Positions 1 through 6,184 of a stretch of DNA of 64,000 bases are shown piece after piece. Numbering within the stretch: the first letter of the stretch is position 1; each line of letters begins with the position of its first letter. The DNA comes from Carboxylicivirga linearis (GTDB taxonomy: Bacteria; Bacteroidota; Bacteroidia; Bacteroidales; Marinilabiliaceae). The stretch covers positions 186,001-250,000 of the forward strand of contig NZ_JAGUCO010000005.1 of NCBI RefSeq assembly GCF_018271995.1. The letters run 5' to 3'. A model generated the notes under the pieces. It did no database searches. It was not told the DNA's origin and saw only the letters and a list, made by a program, of their open reading frames with translations. Both the position numbers and the translations under genes were made by a program.

Positions 1-273
1 CTTTTTAGTGATTTTCCTTTCTTTATTATTAATGATAATTGCTTTTACCCATCGTAGCAGAAAGTTTTCCTTTTTAAAATAGGGTTTTTTAAAGCTATAA
101 TAGTCTTTTGGGTAATAGCTCGCTAAATTAGATGGAGTATCCTGTATTCTCAAAGTTTTACAATGTTCACATTCTAAATAAAGAAATTCATCTTTCGTAC
201 CGTACATCATTTCCTCATAAATATGGGAACTGAATTTCTCATTTTTGCAGACATGGCAAATTATTTTATCCAT
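1..273 (-). CDS. Methyltransferase-like protein of the polysaccharide locus, 5' part only
   Basis: The ATG is at 271-273, two bases after the wzt stop, and 91 codons are visible before the frame leaves the window. The visible part has two Cys pairs (C6/C9 and C35/C38), which suggest a zinc ribbon, followed by a YYPKDYYSF stretch at about residues 53-61. This N-terminal layout is familiar from class I SAM-dependent methyltransferases that sit beside glycosyltransferases in surface-polysaccharide loci. The SAM-binding part lies outside the window, so the function is inferred from the N-terminus and from the wzt/wzm neighbours. The 2-bp spacing implies cotranscription with wzt. Confidence 0.6.
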   Translation of the reverse strand, partial: MDKIICHVCKNEKFSSHIYEEMMYGTKDEFLYLECEHCKTLRIQDTPSNLASYYPKDYYSFKKPYFKKENFLLRWVKAIIINNKERKITKK

Positions 274-275
274 AT

Positions 276-1574
276 TTAGCTATTTACATTCCATTTAAGC
301 TTGGGGCGAAATTTTCCTGGGAATGGGCCGCCATAGCCACATCTTATATCATTTAGTGTAATGTTTAAATCTTCTTCGATTTGAAATCCCAAAACCTCTT
401 TATGGCTAAAGTCAACATTAAAAGGATTTAGATAAGTTAGTGCAATGCCAATAGTGTAAAATCCTTCATTTAGTAAATTCCCAGGTATAATGCACTCTAC
501 TTGGTATTTTTCTTCACCTCTTTTATAATCTAAATCACTAAAATTTGAAATGAATAATAACTCATCATTGGAATCCTTCAAATGCAAATTCAGATAAGGC
601 TTTGTTTTTTCATTAAAATCAGTTGTAAACGTAACTAGCACTTTAAAATCTTCATGACTTTTAAAAACTGTATCAATTTCATTATCGCTATGACATGTTT
701 TAATTTCAATCAGATTTGATCTTACTTCTTGTATTGTATTTGAATTATACCATACACCTGTCTTTTTGTTTTTAACAAAATTAGTCAAGTAATTTTCAAC
801 TGTTTTATCTGTTTTACCAATTTGATTTATAGCACCGTTCTCTAAAATAAGGGCAGTATCACATATTGATTTCACGGAGTTCATATTATGACTCACAAAC
901 AGCACTGTCCGACCCTGGTTTTGACTTACATCCTGCATTTTGCCAATGGCTTTTTTTTGGAATTCGGCATCGCCCACGGCCAGTACTTCGTCTACCACTA
1001 AAATTTCGGGCTCTAAATGCGCGGCAATGGCAAAACCCAGGCGTACGGTCATACCGCTACTGTAGCGTTTGGTGGGGGTGTCGAGGTATTTGGCCACGCC
1101 GGCAAACTCCACTATCTCATCGAGCTTGCGGTCGATCTCCCACTTGCGCATGCCCATAATGGTGCCGTTCATATAGATATTTTCACGGCCCGTCATCTCA
1201 GGGTGAAAGCCTGTACCTACCTCCAATAAGGAAGCCAGTCGGCCTTTAACCTTTATGCTGCCGGTGGTGGGGGAGGTCACGCGGGAGAGGAGCTTTAGCA
1301 GGGTGCTCTTTCCGGCGCCGTTTTTGCCGATGATACCCAGCACTTCGCCTTCCTTAACTTCGAGGTTGATATCGCGTAGGGCGGCCACCAGTTCGCCTTT
1401 CTCGGCTTTGGCGGTGCGGTCGTTCACGTGGCCCACCTTGGCGTAGGGGTCATCTTGCCCCAATATATTCATTCTGACAAACCTGTTTAAATCGTGCGAT
1501 AAGGTGCCAGTACCTACTTCGCCTAACCTATAGATCTTTGAGAGATTTTCTATTTTAATTACTGTCTTCGACAT
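276..1574 (-). CDS. wzt: ABC transporter ATP-binding protein for O-antigen/polysaccharide export (Wzt-like)
   Basis: This 432-residue protein would power export of a finished polysaccharide across the inner membrane with the wzm permease upstream. The nucleotide-binding domain has a Walker A at about 83-91 (GKNGAGKST), the signature YSSGM at about 171 and Walker B VVDEVLAVGD near 200. A C-terminal extension from about residue 250 to 432 matches the size of the Wzt carbohydrate-binding domain, which reads the end of the glycan in the O-antigen systems. The DNA for residues of about 35-215 (roughly 930-1470) is clearly richer in G+C than the rest of the gene and its neighbours. This suggests mosaic ancestry between a conserved ATPase core and a locally evolved substrate domain. 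Confidence 0.88.
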   Translation of the reverse strand: MSKTVIKIENLSKIYRLGEVGTGTLSHDLNRFVRMNILGQDDPYAKVGHVNDRTAKAEKGELVAALRDINLEVKEGEVLGIIGKNGAGKSTLLKLLSRVTSPTTGSIKVKGRLASLLEVGTGFHPEMTGRENIYMNGTIMGMRKWEIDRKLDEIVEFAGVAKYLDTPTKRYSSGMTVRLGFAIAAHLEPEILVVDEVLAVGDAEFQKKAIGKMQDVSQNQGRTVLFVSHNMNSVKSICDTALILENGAINQIGKTDKTVENYLTNFVKNKKTGVWYNSNTIQEVRSNLIEIKTCHSDNEIDTVFKSHEDFKVLVTFTTDFNEKTKPYLNLHLKDSNDELLFISNFSDLDYKRGEEKYQVECIIPGNLLNEGFYTIGIALTYLNPFNVDFSHKEVLGFQIEEDLNITLNDIRCGYGGPFPGKFRPKLKWNVNS

Positions 1575-1779
1575 ACGATTCTGTCAACTAATTTTTTAAT
1601 ATTAGGTTACTACTTCGTAGTTATTTTGTCCACAGATTAAGCCGATTAAACGGATTTAAATTAGCTTAACTAATGGTCTATATTCACAAAAGGAGAAATA
1701 AGCCGTTTGTATTTGAGACTTTTTTCGCCAAAATTAATTAATAATCCTACTTTGAGATTTGTCGCTTTTAAATAATTCA

Positions 1780-2076
1780 CCCTGTGTAATAGGTTCACTT
1801 TTTATCTAGATATTCTTTCAATCTATTTTTAATTTACCTTTTCCCATAGGTTGTTTTCAAATACTTCTCTCTATGAGTGGCGTCTTGTTGATTAAGACAG
1901 GCTCCATAATATACTAGTTTTAATGGCCGTCTGTTCTTTGTTGAATCTACTTCGCCATTGTTATGGGCATTCACTCTTTGTTTTATATCAGCTGTGTATC
2001 CTGTATAAAACATTTCATCTTTCAGGCTAATTAATACATACGTATAATACATTTTCAATTTATTATTACACAGGGT
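1780..2076 (-). mobile_element. 297-bp element with 13-bp perfect terminal inverted repeats, carrying a GIY-YIG gene
   Basis: ACCCTGTGTAATA at 1779-1791 is the exact reverse complement of 2064-2076. The sequence between the repeats is almost wholly occupied by one GIY-YIG gene. The element lies inside the GxxExxY gene, and removing 297 bases (99 codons) restores that gene's frame and its conserved sequence, which fixes the ends to within a base. The exact cut is uncertain by one T at each edge. I do not recognise this as a described insertion-sequence family: it has no room for a standard transposase, so the nuclease itself is the obvious candidate for driving movement or spread. Confidence 0.72.
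1834..2052 (-). CDS. GIY-YIG endonuclease family protein, prematurely stopped
   Basis: The product is a single GIY-YIG domain starting at MYYTYVLIS (ATG at 2050-2052), with the YTG part of the second motif, QR and the catalytic glutamate in HREKYLK. An upstream start at 2097 would lie in host-gene sequence outside the element, so the internal ATG is preferred. The frame ends after TYGKR with TAA, but the following codons continue in frame as IKNRLKEYLDKK to a TGA at 1795-1797. Related proteins usually have Y at the position now occupied by TAA. One nonsense change therefore appears to have removed about 13 C-terminal residues from an 85-residue protein, and activity is doubtful. Confidence 0.75.
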   Translation of the reverse strand: MYYTYVLISLKDEMFYTGYTADIKQRVNAHNNGEVDSTKNRRPLKLVYYGACLNQQDATHREKYLKTTYGKR

Positions 2077-2421
2077 AAACTTGAGATTCATGCTCACCTG
2101 TTAATTCAGATAGTGCTTTAAGTTCAATAATTACACTATCAAAGCATATAAAGTCTGCATAATAATGTTTTGTATGTGTCAAGTCTTTATATTGAATTTC
2201 TAATTTCTCTTCTCTATGATAAGTGATGCCCTTAATTTTTAATTCATGTTCAAAAGCTTCCTGGTATACATTCTCCAAGAAGCCACAGCCAAGTTCTTTG
2301 TGAACTTCCATTGCAGCACCTATAATTGCATAAGTTTCTTGTTTTAGAGGAAAGTCATTATTTAATAGGTTTGGCATTTGTAATTATGTTAATCTGATAA
2401 ATCTGCTTAATCTGTGGATTA

Positions 2422-3267
2422 TCACACCGTGTCAATAAAGTTACGCTCTGTTTTGTGGAAGATGATAATTCCTAAGAATAAGATAACAGTAGCAACAGCT
2501 GCACTATATCCCAAACTTATCCAACTGAAATGTCCGGCTCCTAAAAAGGCATATTTAAAACCTTCGAGGATAGGAGTGAAAGGATTTAGTAATATTAAGT
2601 CTTTCATTAGGCCTGGTTCAATGGTGCTTACCGGATAAATAACCGGAGAGGCATACATTAAAAGTTGTACTCCAAAGGTTAACAAAAAGGTTAAGTCACG
2701 ATACTTGGTAGTCCAGCTAGTGAAAATTATACCTGCACCTAAGCCAAACATAGCCATTAAAAGCAAGTATACTGGCAGCAGTGCTATAGTCCAGTTGGGC
2801 TGTACTGCGCCTTCTTGTGTGAAAAGGAAGTACGAATACACTACCATAAAGAAAGTAAATTGTATTGCGAACTTAATTAGTCCACTGGTAACTTTGGCAA
2901 AAGGCATAATTAATCTTGGGAAATATACTTTGCCAAATATATTGGCGTTTTCGGTAAATGTTTTGGCGGTAGTGTTAAAACTTTCCGAGAAATAGTTCCA
3001 GATGGTTATACCAGCCAGGTAGAATAAAGCCTGAGGTGTGCCGTCCGTACTGATTTGTGCAATGTTACCAAAAACAACCATGTATATTAAAGTAGTCATA
3101 ATGGGTTGCACCACAAACCAGATTGGACCAAGTATTGTTTGTTTATATACGGTTATGATGTCGCGCTTTACAAACATTTTTAGTAAGTCGCGATAGGCCC
3201 ATATTTCTTTAAAGTTAATGTCGAACGCGTGGCGTTTGGGGCGTATTATTAAATCGTAATCTTTCAA
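2422..3267 (-). CDS. wzm: ABC-2 type polysaccharide export permease (Wzm-like)
   Basis: This 281-residue inner-membrane protein has about six hydrophobic segments and the ABC-2 layout. A cytoplasmic N-terminal stretch rich in aromatic and basic residues (YRDLLKMFVKRDI) precedes the first helix, and a conserved NPFTPILEGF region lies before the last helix. It would form the transmembrane pore that works with the Wzt ATPase encoded downstream, exporting an undecaprenyl-linked glycan. The two genes are separated by the GxxExxY cassette, which starts 4 bp after this gene's stop codon. The family is certain, but the exact glycan cannot be deduced. Confidence 0.88.
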   Translation of the reverse strand: MKDYDLIIRPKRHAFDINFKEIWAYRDLLKMFVKRDIITVYKQTILGPIWFVVQPIMTTLIYMVVFGNIAQISTDGTPQALFYLAGITIWNYFSESFNTTAKTFTENANIFGKVYFPRLIMPFAKVTSGLIKFAIQFTFFMVVYSYFLFTQEGAVQPNWTIALLPVYLLLMAMFGLGAGIIFTSWTTKYRDLTFLLTFGVQLLMYASPVIYPVSTIEPGLMKDLILLNPFTPILEGFKYAFLGAGHFSWISLGYSAAVATVILFLGIIIFHKTERNFIDTV

Positions 3268-3717
3268 TGTTGAAATGTTTATTTGTTGAGTCGTTGAATT
3301 GTAATTAACAGTTTAGTGTTTTTTTATCCACGAATTACGCGAATGATCGCGAATTTTAATTTAACTGTTTAATAGTCTAACTGTTTAAATATTGATTTGT
3401 TAAACTGTTTAATTGTTATTTGAGTGCATAGTAATAAGTGCGTAGTGCTTTGCCTATCTTCTTTCACTCTCTACTAAAATAAGCTGACAGCTATTAGCTT
3501 TTTAAAACCACAGATTATTGGGATTAAAGGGATTAAGATAGTTGTATTTGCTTTTTTGTTTAATTGTCAAATTGTTCACTTCCTTCTACTTCCCTTTTGG
3601 GGTACCTTTAAGGCGGGGTAGGGGGGTAATGTTAAGATGTGATATTTATGATGTTAAGATGTCGAATTGTTTAATGGTTGAATTGCTAATTGTATTTCGA
3701 TCTTTAACCTTTCTACT
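3268..3717. repeat. 450-bp intergenic region of word-like repeats, no gene
   Basis: No convincing frame is present. The stretch is built of short repeated words. AACTGTTTAA variants occur several times at about 3355-3420, and TTGTTGAGTCGTTGAATTGT at about 3287 recurs inverted near 6150. CCACGAATTACGCGAAT lies at 3328 and CCACAGATTATTGGGATT at 3508. A G/C-rich palindrome remnant with CTTCCCTTTTGGGG lies at about 3588-3630 and resembles the repeat at 12845-12902. It may be the scar of lost cassettes of the kind found nearby. Confidence 0.55.
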
Positions 3718-4518
3718 TTAACCTTCTTCATTCAACTCTGGTGCATATTTTTCAATACAGTAATCCAGTATATGCAAGTCAAAAAGTATGGTTTTCTGAT
3801 TGATTACCTCTTCGGCTTCGGGATATACCTGCATAGAGGTAAACAAAAAAGAATCCGTCATTAAAAGGTGATCTTTTTGTGCGACGAATTCAAATAGGGC
3901 TGCATGAGCAATGTATAGTTCCAGCGGATGAATGCTCTGTCGTCCTTTCATCAGTTGACTTAAGGTTGAATGTCCAAAGGTGGAATCATTAAGCAACATA
4001 GGTTTCTTATCCTGTATGATCAGGTATTGATCCTGCATCAGTTCCAACAACCTGTTCTCAGGGTATACTGAACAAGCCTCTTTTATTTTACGCAATATCT
4101 TCGCCGGTTCTTTTCCCTGAAGTTCCATGTCGATTATACTCATTAATGTATAGAAAGGTATTTCAGGATGCTGATCTGCCAGTTTGTTTAACTTAAACGG
4201 TTTTAGATCGTCTCCAAATTCCAGGGAGTTTATGATTTCGTCTATACGATCCAAATGTTCCTGGTCTGCTGTTCCACTTAATTCAACAGGAATCTCTGCA
4301 TCATTGGTTTCAATATCCCAGAAATCAAAAAAACGATTACGCGTATCGATAATTTCTTGCTCTGCAAAATCATTCAGAAATAAACGATTGCTGACATCCA
4401 ATAAAGATAAATCTTCATCCTCAGAGCGATTTTCTATTAAAGCTAATCGTTTTAATTCTTCAATGTCAGCGTGGCGTTGTTTTAAAGGTTCAGTATATAG
4501 AATTTGATTTTGGATCAT
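3718..4518 (-). CDS. Hypothetical protein of the polysaccharide locus
   Basis: I do not recognise this 266-residue protein. It has no signal peptide or membrane segment, is acidic, and looks largely alpha-helical, with Leu-rich helices in the second half (for example ILRKIKEACSVYPENRLLELM) that could be degenerate TPR-like repeats. Its ATG at 4516-4518 lies 2 bp downstream of the arm of the cassette holding the first four-helix-bundle gene, and cysC is upstream in the same direction. Operon position suggests a role linked to the polysaccharide genes, but nothing in the sequence shows one. Confidence 0.6.
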   Translation of the reverse strand: MIQNQILYTEPLKQRHADIEELKRLALIENRSEDEDLSLLDVSNRLFLNDFAEQEIIDTRNRFFDFWDIETNDAEIPVELSGTADQEHLDRIDEIINSLEFGDDLKPFKLNKLADQHPEIPFYTLMSIIDMELQGKEPAKILRKIKEACSVYPENRLLELMQDQYLIIQDKKPMLLNDSTFGHSTLSQLMKGRQSIHPLELYIAHAALFEFVAQKDHLLMTDSFLFTSMQVYPEAEEVINQKTILFDLHILDYCIEKYAPELNEEG

Positions 4519-4520
4519 GT

Positions 4521-5085
4521 TTAGATGTTGGGATGTATGATTTTTAGATGAATGATGTAAGGAGGTTTGATATATGATATACGATGTTTGATGTATAAGA
4601 TTATTAGATGTATTTTACTTTTTTAGCATTAATGATTTGCGGGTGACAATAAATATTGATGCTAGTTCGTGTGCTTCCTGTTTTATAGATTTTATATCTG
4701 GTAATAGATTGTTTTCTTCTATTAGCTCAAGCCAGAACTCTGTTTCGTCCGCTTCTTCAATAACAATACTTAATTTTGCAATGTACGATGCTCTTGATTG
4801 TGCCAGACATGCAGCTCTATAATTTGCTGCTACAGATGTAGCAGAACGGATGATTTGCTTTTTGATATGTTGGGCTAGATAAGAATCAGGCAATTTAGAT
4901 GCGAGTTTTATAATACTAACTGCAAATTGCTTAGTTCTTTTCTTTAGCTCTTCTTTGTTCATATTCTGATGTTTGATGTACGATTTTTAGATTTATGATG
5001 TTAGGATATATGATATAGTTTATTCTTTATATTTCTGCCCGTCTTCACATCTAACATCTCTACGTCTTCACATCCCAACATCTAA
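4521..5085. mobile_element. Candidate inverted-repeat-bounded cassette 1 (four-helix-bundle gene)
   Basis: TTAGATGTTGGGATGT at 4521-4536 is the perfect 16-bp reverse complement of 5070-5085. The two arms enclose one four-helix-bundle gene and fit tightly between the cysC stop codon (5093) and the ATG of the next gene (4518). Taking the segment out would leave about a 10-nt operon junction. In the transcript the arms could pair, enclosing the small gene in a loop, as in 23S rRNA intervening sequences. A second, direct similarity of about 50 bp lies inside both flanks (4524-4582 and 4968-5017). Confidence 0.5.
4615..4962 (-). CDS. Four-helix-bundle protein of the 23S rRNA intervening-sequence family (copy 1)
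   Basis: This 115-residue, all-helical protein belongs to the TIGR02436/S23 four-helix-bundle family. It shows the conserved second-helix pattern QIIRSATSVAANYRAA and a third helix with the EADETEFWLELIEE signature. Family members are encoded within intervening sequences of 23S rRNA genes in Leptospira and Coxiella and as free genes in many Bacteroidota, and their molecular role is unclear. This copy is clearly diverged from the other two in the locus. It lies between cysC and the unknown gene in operon direction, enclosed by 16-bp inverted repeats. Confidence 0.85.
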   Translation of the reverse strand: MNKEELKKRTKQFAVSIIKLASKLPDSYLAQHIKKQIIRSATSVAANYRAACLAQSRASYIAKLSIVIEEADETEFWLELIEENNLLPDIKSIKQEAHELASIFIVTRKSLMLKK

Positions 5086-5092
5086 CATCGTG

Positions 5093-5683
5093 TCACCATC
5101 TCACAGCTGCTCTTACATATTCATAGGCTAATTCAACGCCTTCTTCAATACTTAGTTTATTGGTGTCGACCACTAATTCCGGATTATCAGGACGATCAAA
5201 AGGTGCATCTAAACCGGTGAAGTTTTTGATTTCTCCCGCCAAGGCTTTTTTGTATAAGCCTTTAGGATCACGCTCTGTACATGTCTCAAAGCTGGCATCC
5301 ACAAAAATCTCAATAAAATCATCTGTGCCAATAATCTCACGAGCCATGGCGCGTACGTCATTGGTAGGAGAGATAAAGGCATTGATAGTGATGACTCCGC
5401 AGTTTAAAAAGAGCTTATTTATTTCTGCAATACGCCTGATATTTTCATTTCGGTCTTCTTCTGTAAAACCCAGGTTATTATTAATGCCCGTACGAATATT
5501 ATCACCATCCAACACTTGTGTCAGATAGCCTCTTTGTGCCAGTTTGCGCTCCAACCCATGAGCCAAAGTACTTTTACCAGATCCACTTAATCCGGTTATC
5601 CAGATAACTTTTCCGTTTTGTTTCAGATACTGTTCTTTATCTTCTCTGTTGAGATAGATGTTCGTGGGGTGTATGTTGTTCAT
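5093..5683 (-). CDS. cysC: Adenylyl-sulfate kinase
   Basis: This 196-residue enzyme would phosphorylate APS to PAPS with ATP. It has the P-loop GLSGSGKST at about 31-39, the LDGDNIRTGINNNLGF segment that binds APS, and the CTERDPKGLYKKA and GLDAPFDRP motifs of CysC. Length is normal for the family. No ATP sulfurylase (cysDN) or PAPS reductase lies in this window, and the gene is embedded between polysaccharide genes. This fits PAPS supply for glycan sulfation better than cysteine synthesis, although no sulfotransferase is visible here. Both its flanks carry four-helix-bundle cassettes. Confidence 0.93.
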   Translation of the reverse strand: MNNIHPTNIYLNREDKEQYLKQNGKVIWITGLSGSGKSTLAHGLERKLAQRGYLTQVLDGDNIRTGINNNLGFTEEDRNENIRRIAEINKLFLNCGVITINAFISPTNDVRAMAREIIGTDDFIEIFVDASFETCTERDPKGLYKKALAGEIKNFTGLDAPFDRPDNPELVVDTNKLSIEEGVELAYEYVRAAVRW

Positions 5684-5689
5684 ATGAAT

Positions 5690-6182
5690 GTTTAATTGTC
5701 GAGTTGCTTATTTGTTTAATTGAATTACCCAATTAAGTTTTTGTGGAATGAGTTAAGCTTATTTGATAATTCATTTATCTGAATTCGAAATTTAGAAAGA
5801 ACATTCTCTGTTATAAAATCCAAATCATTAGACAGAATCAATTGGTTTAAAACTTCTAAGAGACTTGAATATGCTATTTCAATAAACCGAGCTTTATCTT
5901 TTTTACTATTCCTTCCATTACCTTCAGCGATGTTAGATGAGATTGATACAGCTGCTCTTCTTAACTGATTTGTTAATCCAAATTTTTCAGACTCAGGAAA
6001 TTTAGAAGTAACGGAATATATTTCTTTTACTAATTTTCTGGATAACTGCCAGATTTCCAATTTTTCAAAACTGTAGGTATACATAGTTTACTGATTATTT
6101 GAGTTAAAATTTGAAAGATATAAGAACTAATTTAGACTTAAATCCTCAACAAATCAACGACTCAACAAATCAACAGTTAAAC
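5690..6182. mobile_element. Candidate inverted-repeat-bounded cassette 2 (four-helix-bundle gene)
   Basis: GTTTAATTGTCGA at 5690-5702 faces the reverse complement of GTTTAACTGTTGA at 6170-6182, matching at 11 of 13 bases. The arms are weaker than in the other cassettes and are made of low-complexity words, so taken alone this pair would not convince. The placement is the same as in the other cassettes: 2 bp after the epimerase stop (6185) and 6 bp before the cysC ATG (5683), with the small gene in operon direction. Confidence 0.38.
5725..6084 (-). CDS. Four-helix-bundle protein of the 23S rRNA intervening-sequence family (copy 2)
   Basis: This 119-residue all-helical protein starts FEKLEIWQLSRKLVKEIY, the classic opening of the family. 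It contains LRRAAVSISSNIAEGNGR and a third helix AYSSLLEVLNQLILS. It is closely similar along its length to copy 3 (7200-7559), which suggests recent duplication or repeated arrival of the same kind of element. The gene lies between the epimerase and cysC genes in operon direction and within the weaker inverted-repeat pair at 5690/6182. Function is unknown, but the family assignment is secure. Confidence 0.87.
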   Translation of the reverse strand: MYTYSFEKLEIWQLSRKLVKEIYSVTSKFPESEKFGLTNQLRRAAVSISSNIAEGNGRNSKKDKARFIEIAYSSLLEVLNQLILSNDLDFITENVLSKFRIQINELSNKLNSFHKNLIG

Positions 6183-6184
6183 TA

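Larger units (their letters stand above)
1670..2377 (-). pseudogene. GxxExxY family (PD-(D/E)XK-like) protein gene, interrupted by a GIY-YIG element
   Basis: The 5' part (2066-2377) reads as 103 codons and includes the family signature GFLENVY and a nuclease-like core with D in YADF and the ELK triad. It stops inside a foreign segment just after HESQV. The missing C-terminus is found at 1670-1777 in frame, reading NYLKATNLKVGLLINFG and ending ISPFVNIDH-stop. Deleting 1780-2076 joins the two parts as HESQV-L-NYLKATN and gives a protein of about 137 residues, the normal family length. The family (PF13366/TIGR04256) belongs to the PD-(D/E)XK superfamily, and its role is unknown. As it stands the product lacks about the last quarter and is probably inactive. 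Confidence 0.8.
1630..2417. mobile_element. Candidate inverted-repeat-bounded cassette carrying the GxxExxY gene
   Basis: The segment is enclosed by CCACAGATTAAGCCGATT at 1630-1647 and by its reverse complement at 2400-2417, with 17 of 18 bases matching. It fills most of the space between the wzm stop (2422) and the wzt start (1574), and its gene points the same way as the operon. Similar words starting CCACAGATTA or CCACGAATTA recur at 3508-3537 and 3328-3355 without any gene. Calling it mobile is an inference from this architecture, and no target duplication is evident. Confidence 0.5.

Noticed and set aside
866-1446. Plus-strand open frames opposite wzt
   Set aside because: They lie in the G+C-rich part of wzt, where stop codons are rare on the other strand, and have no recognisable protein features.
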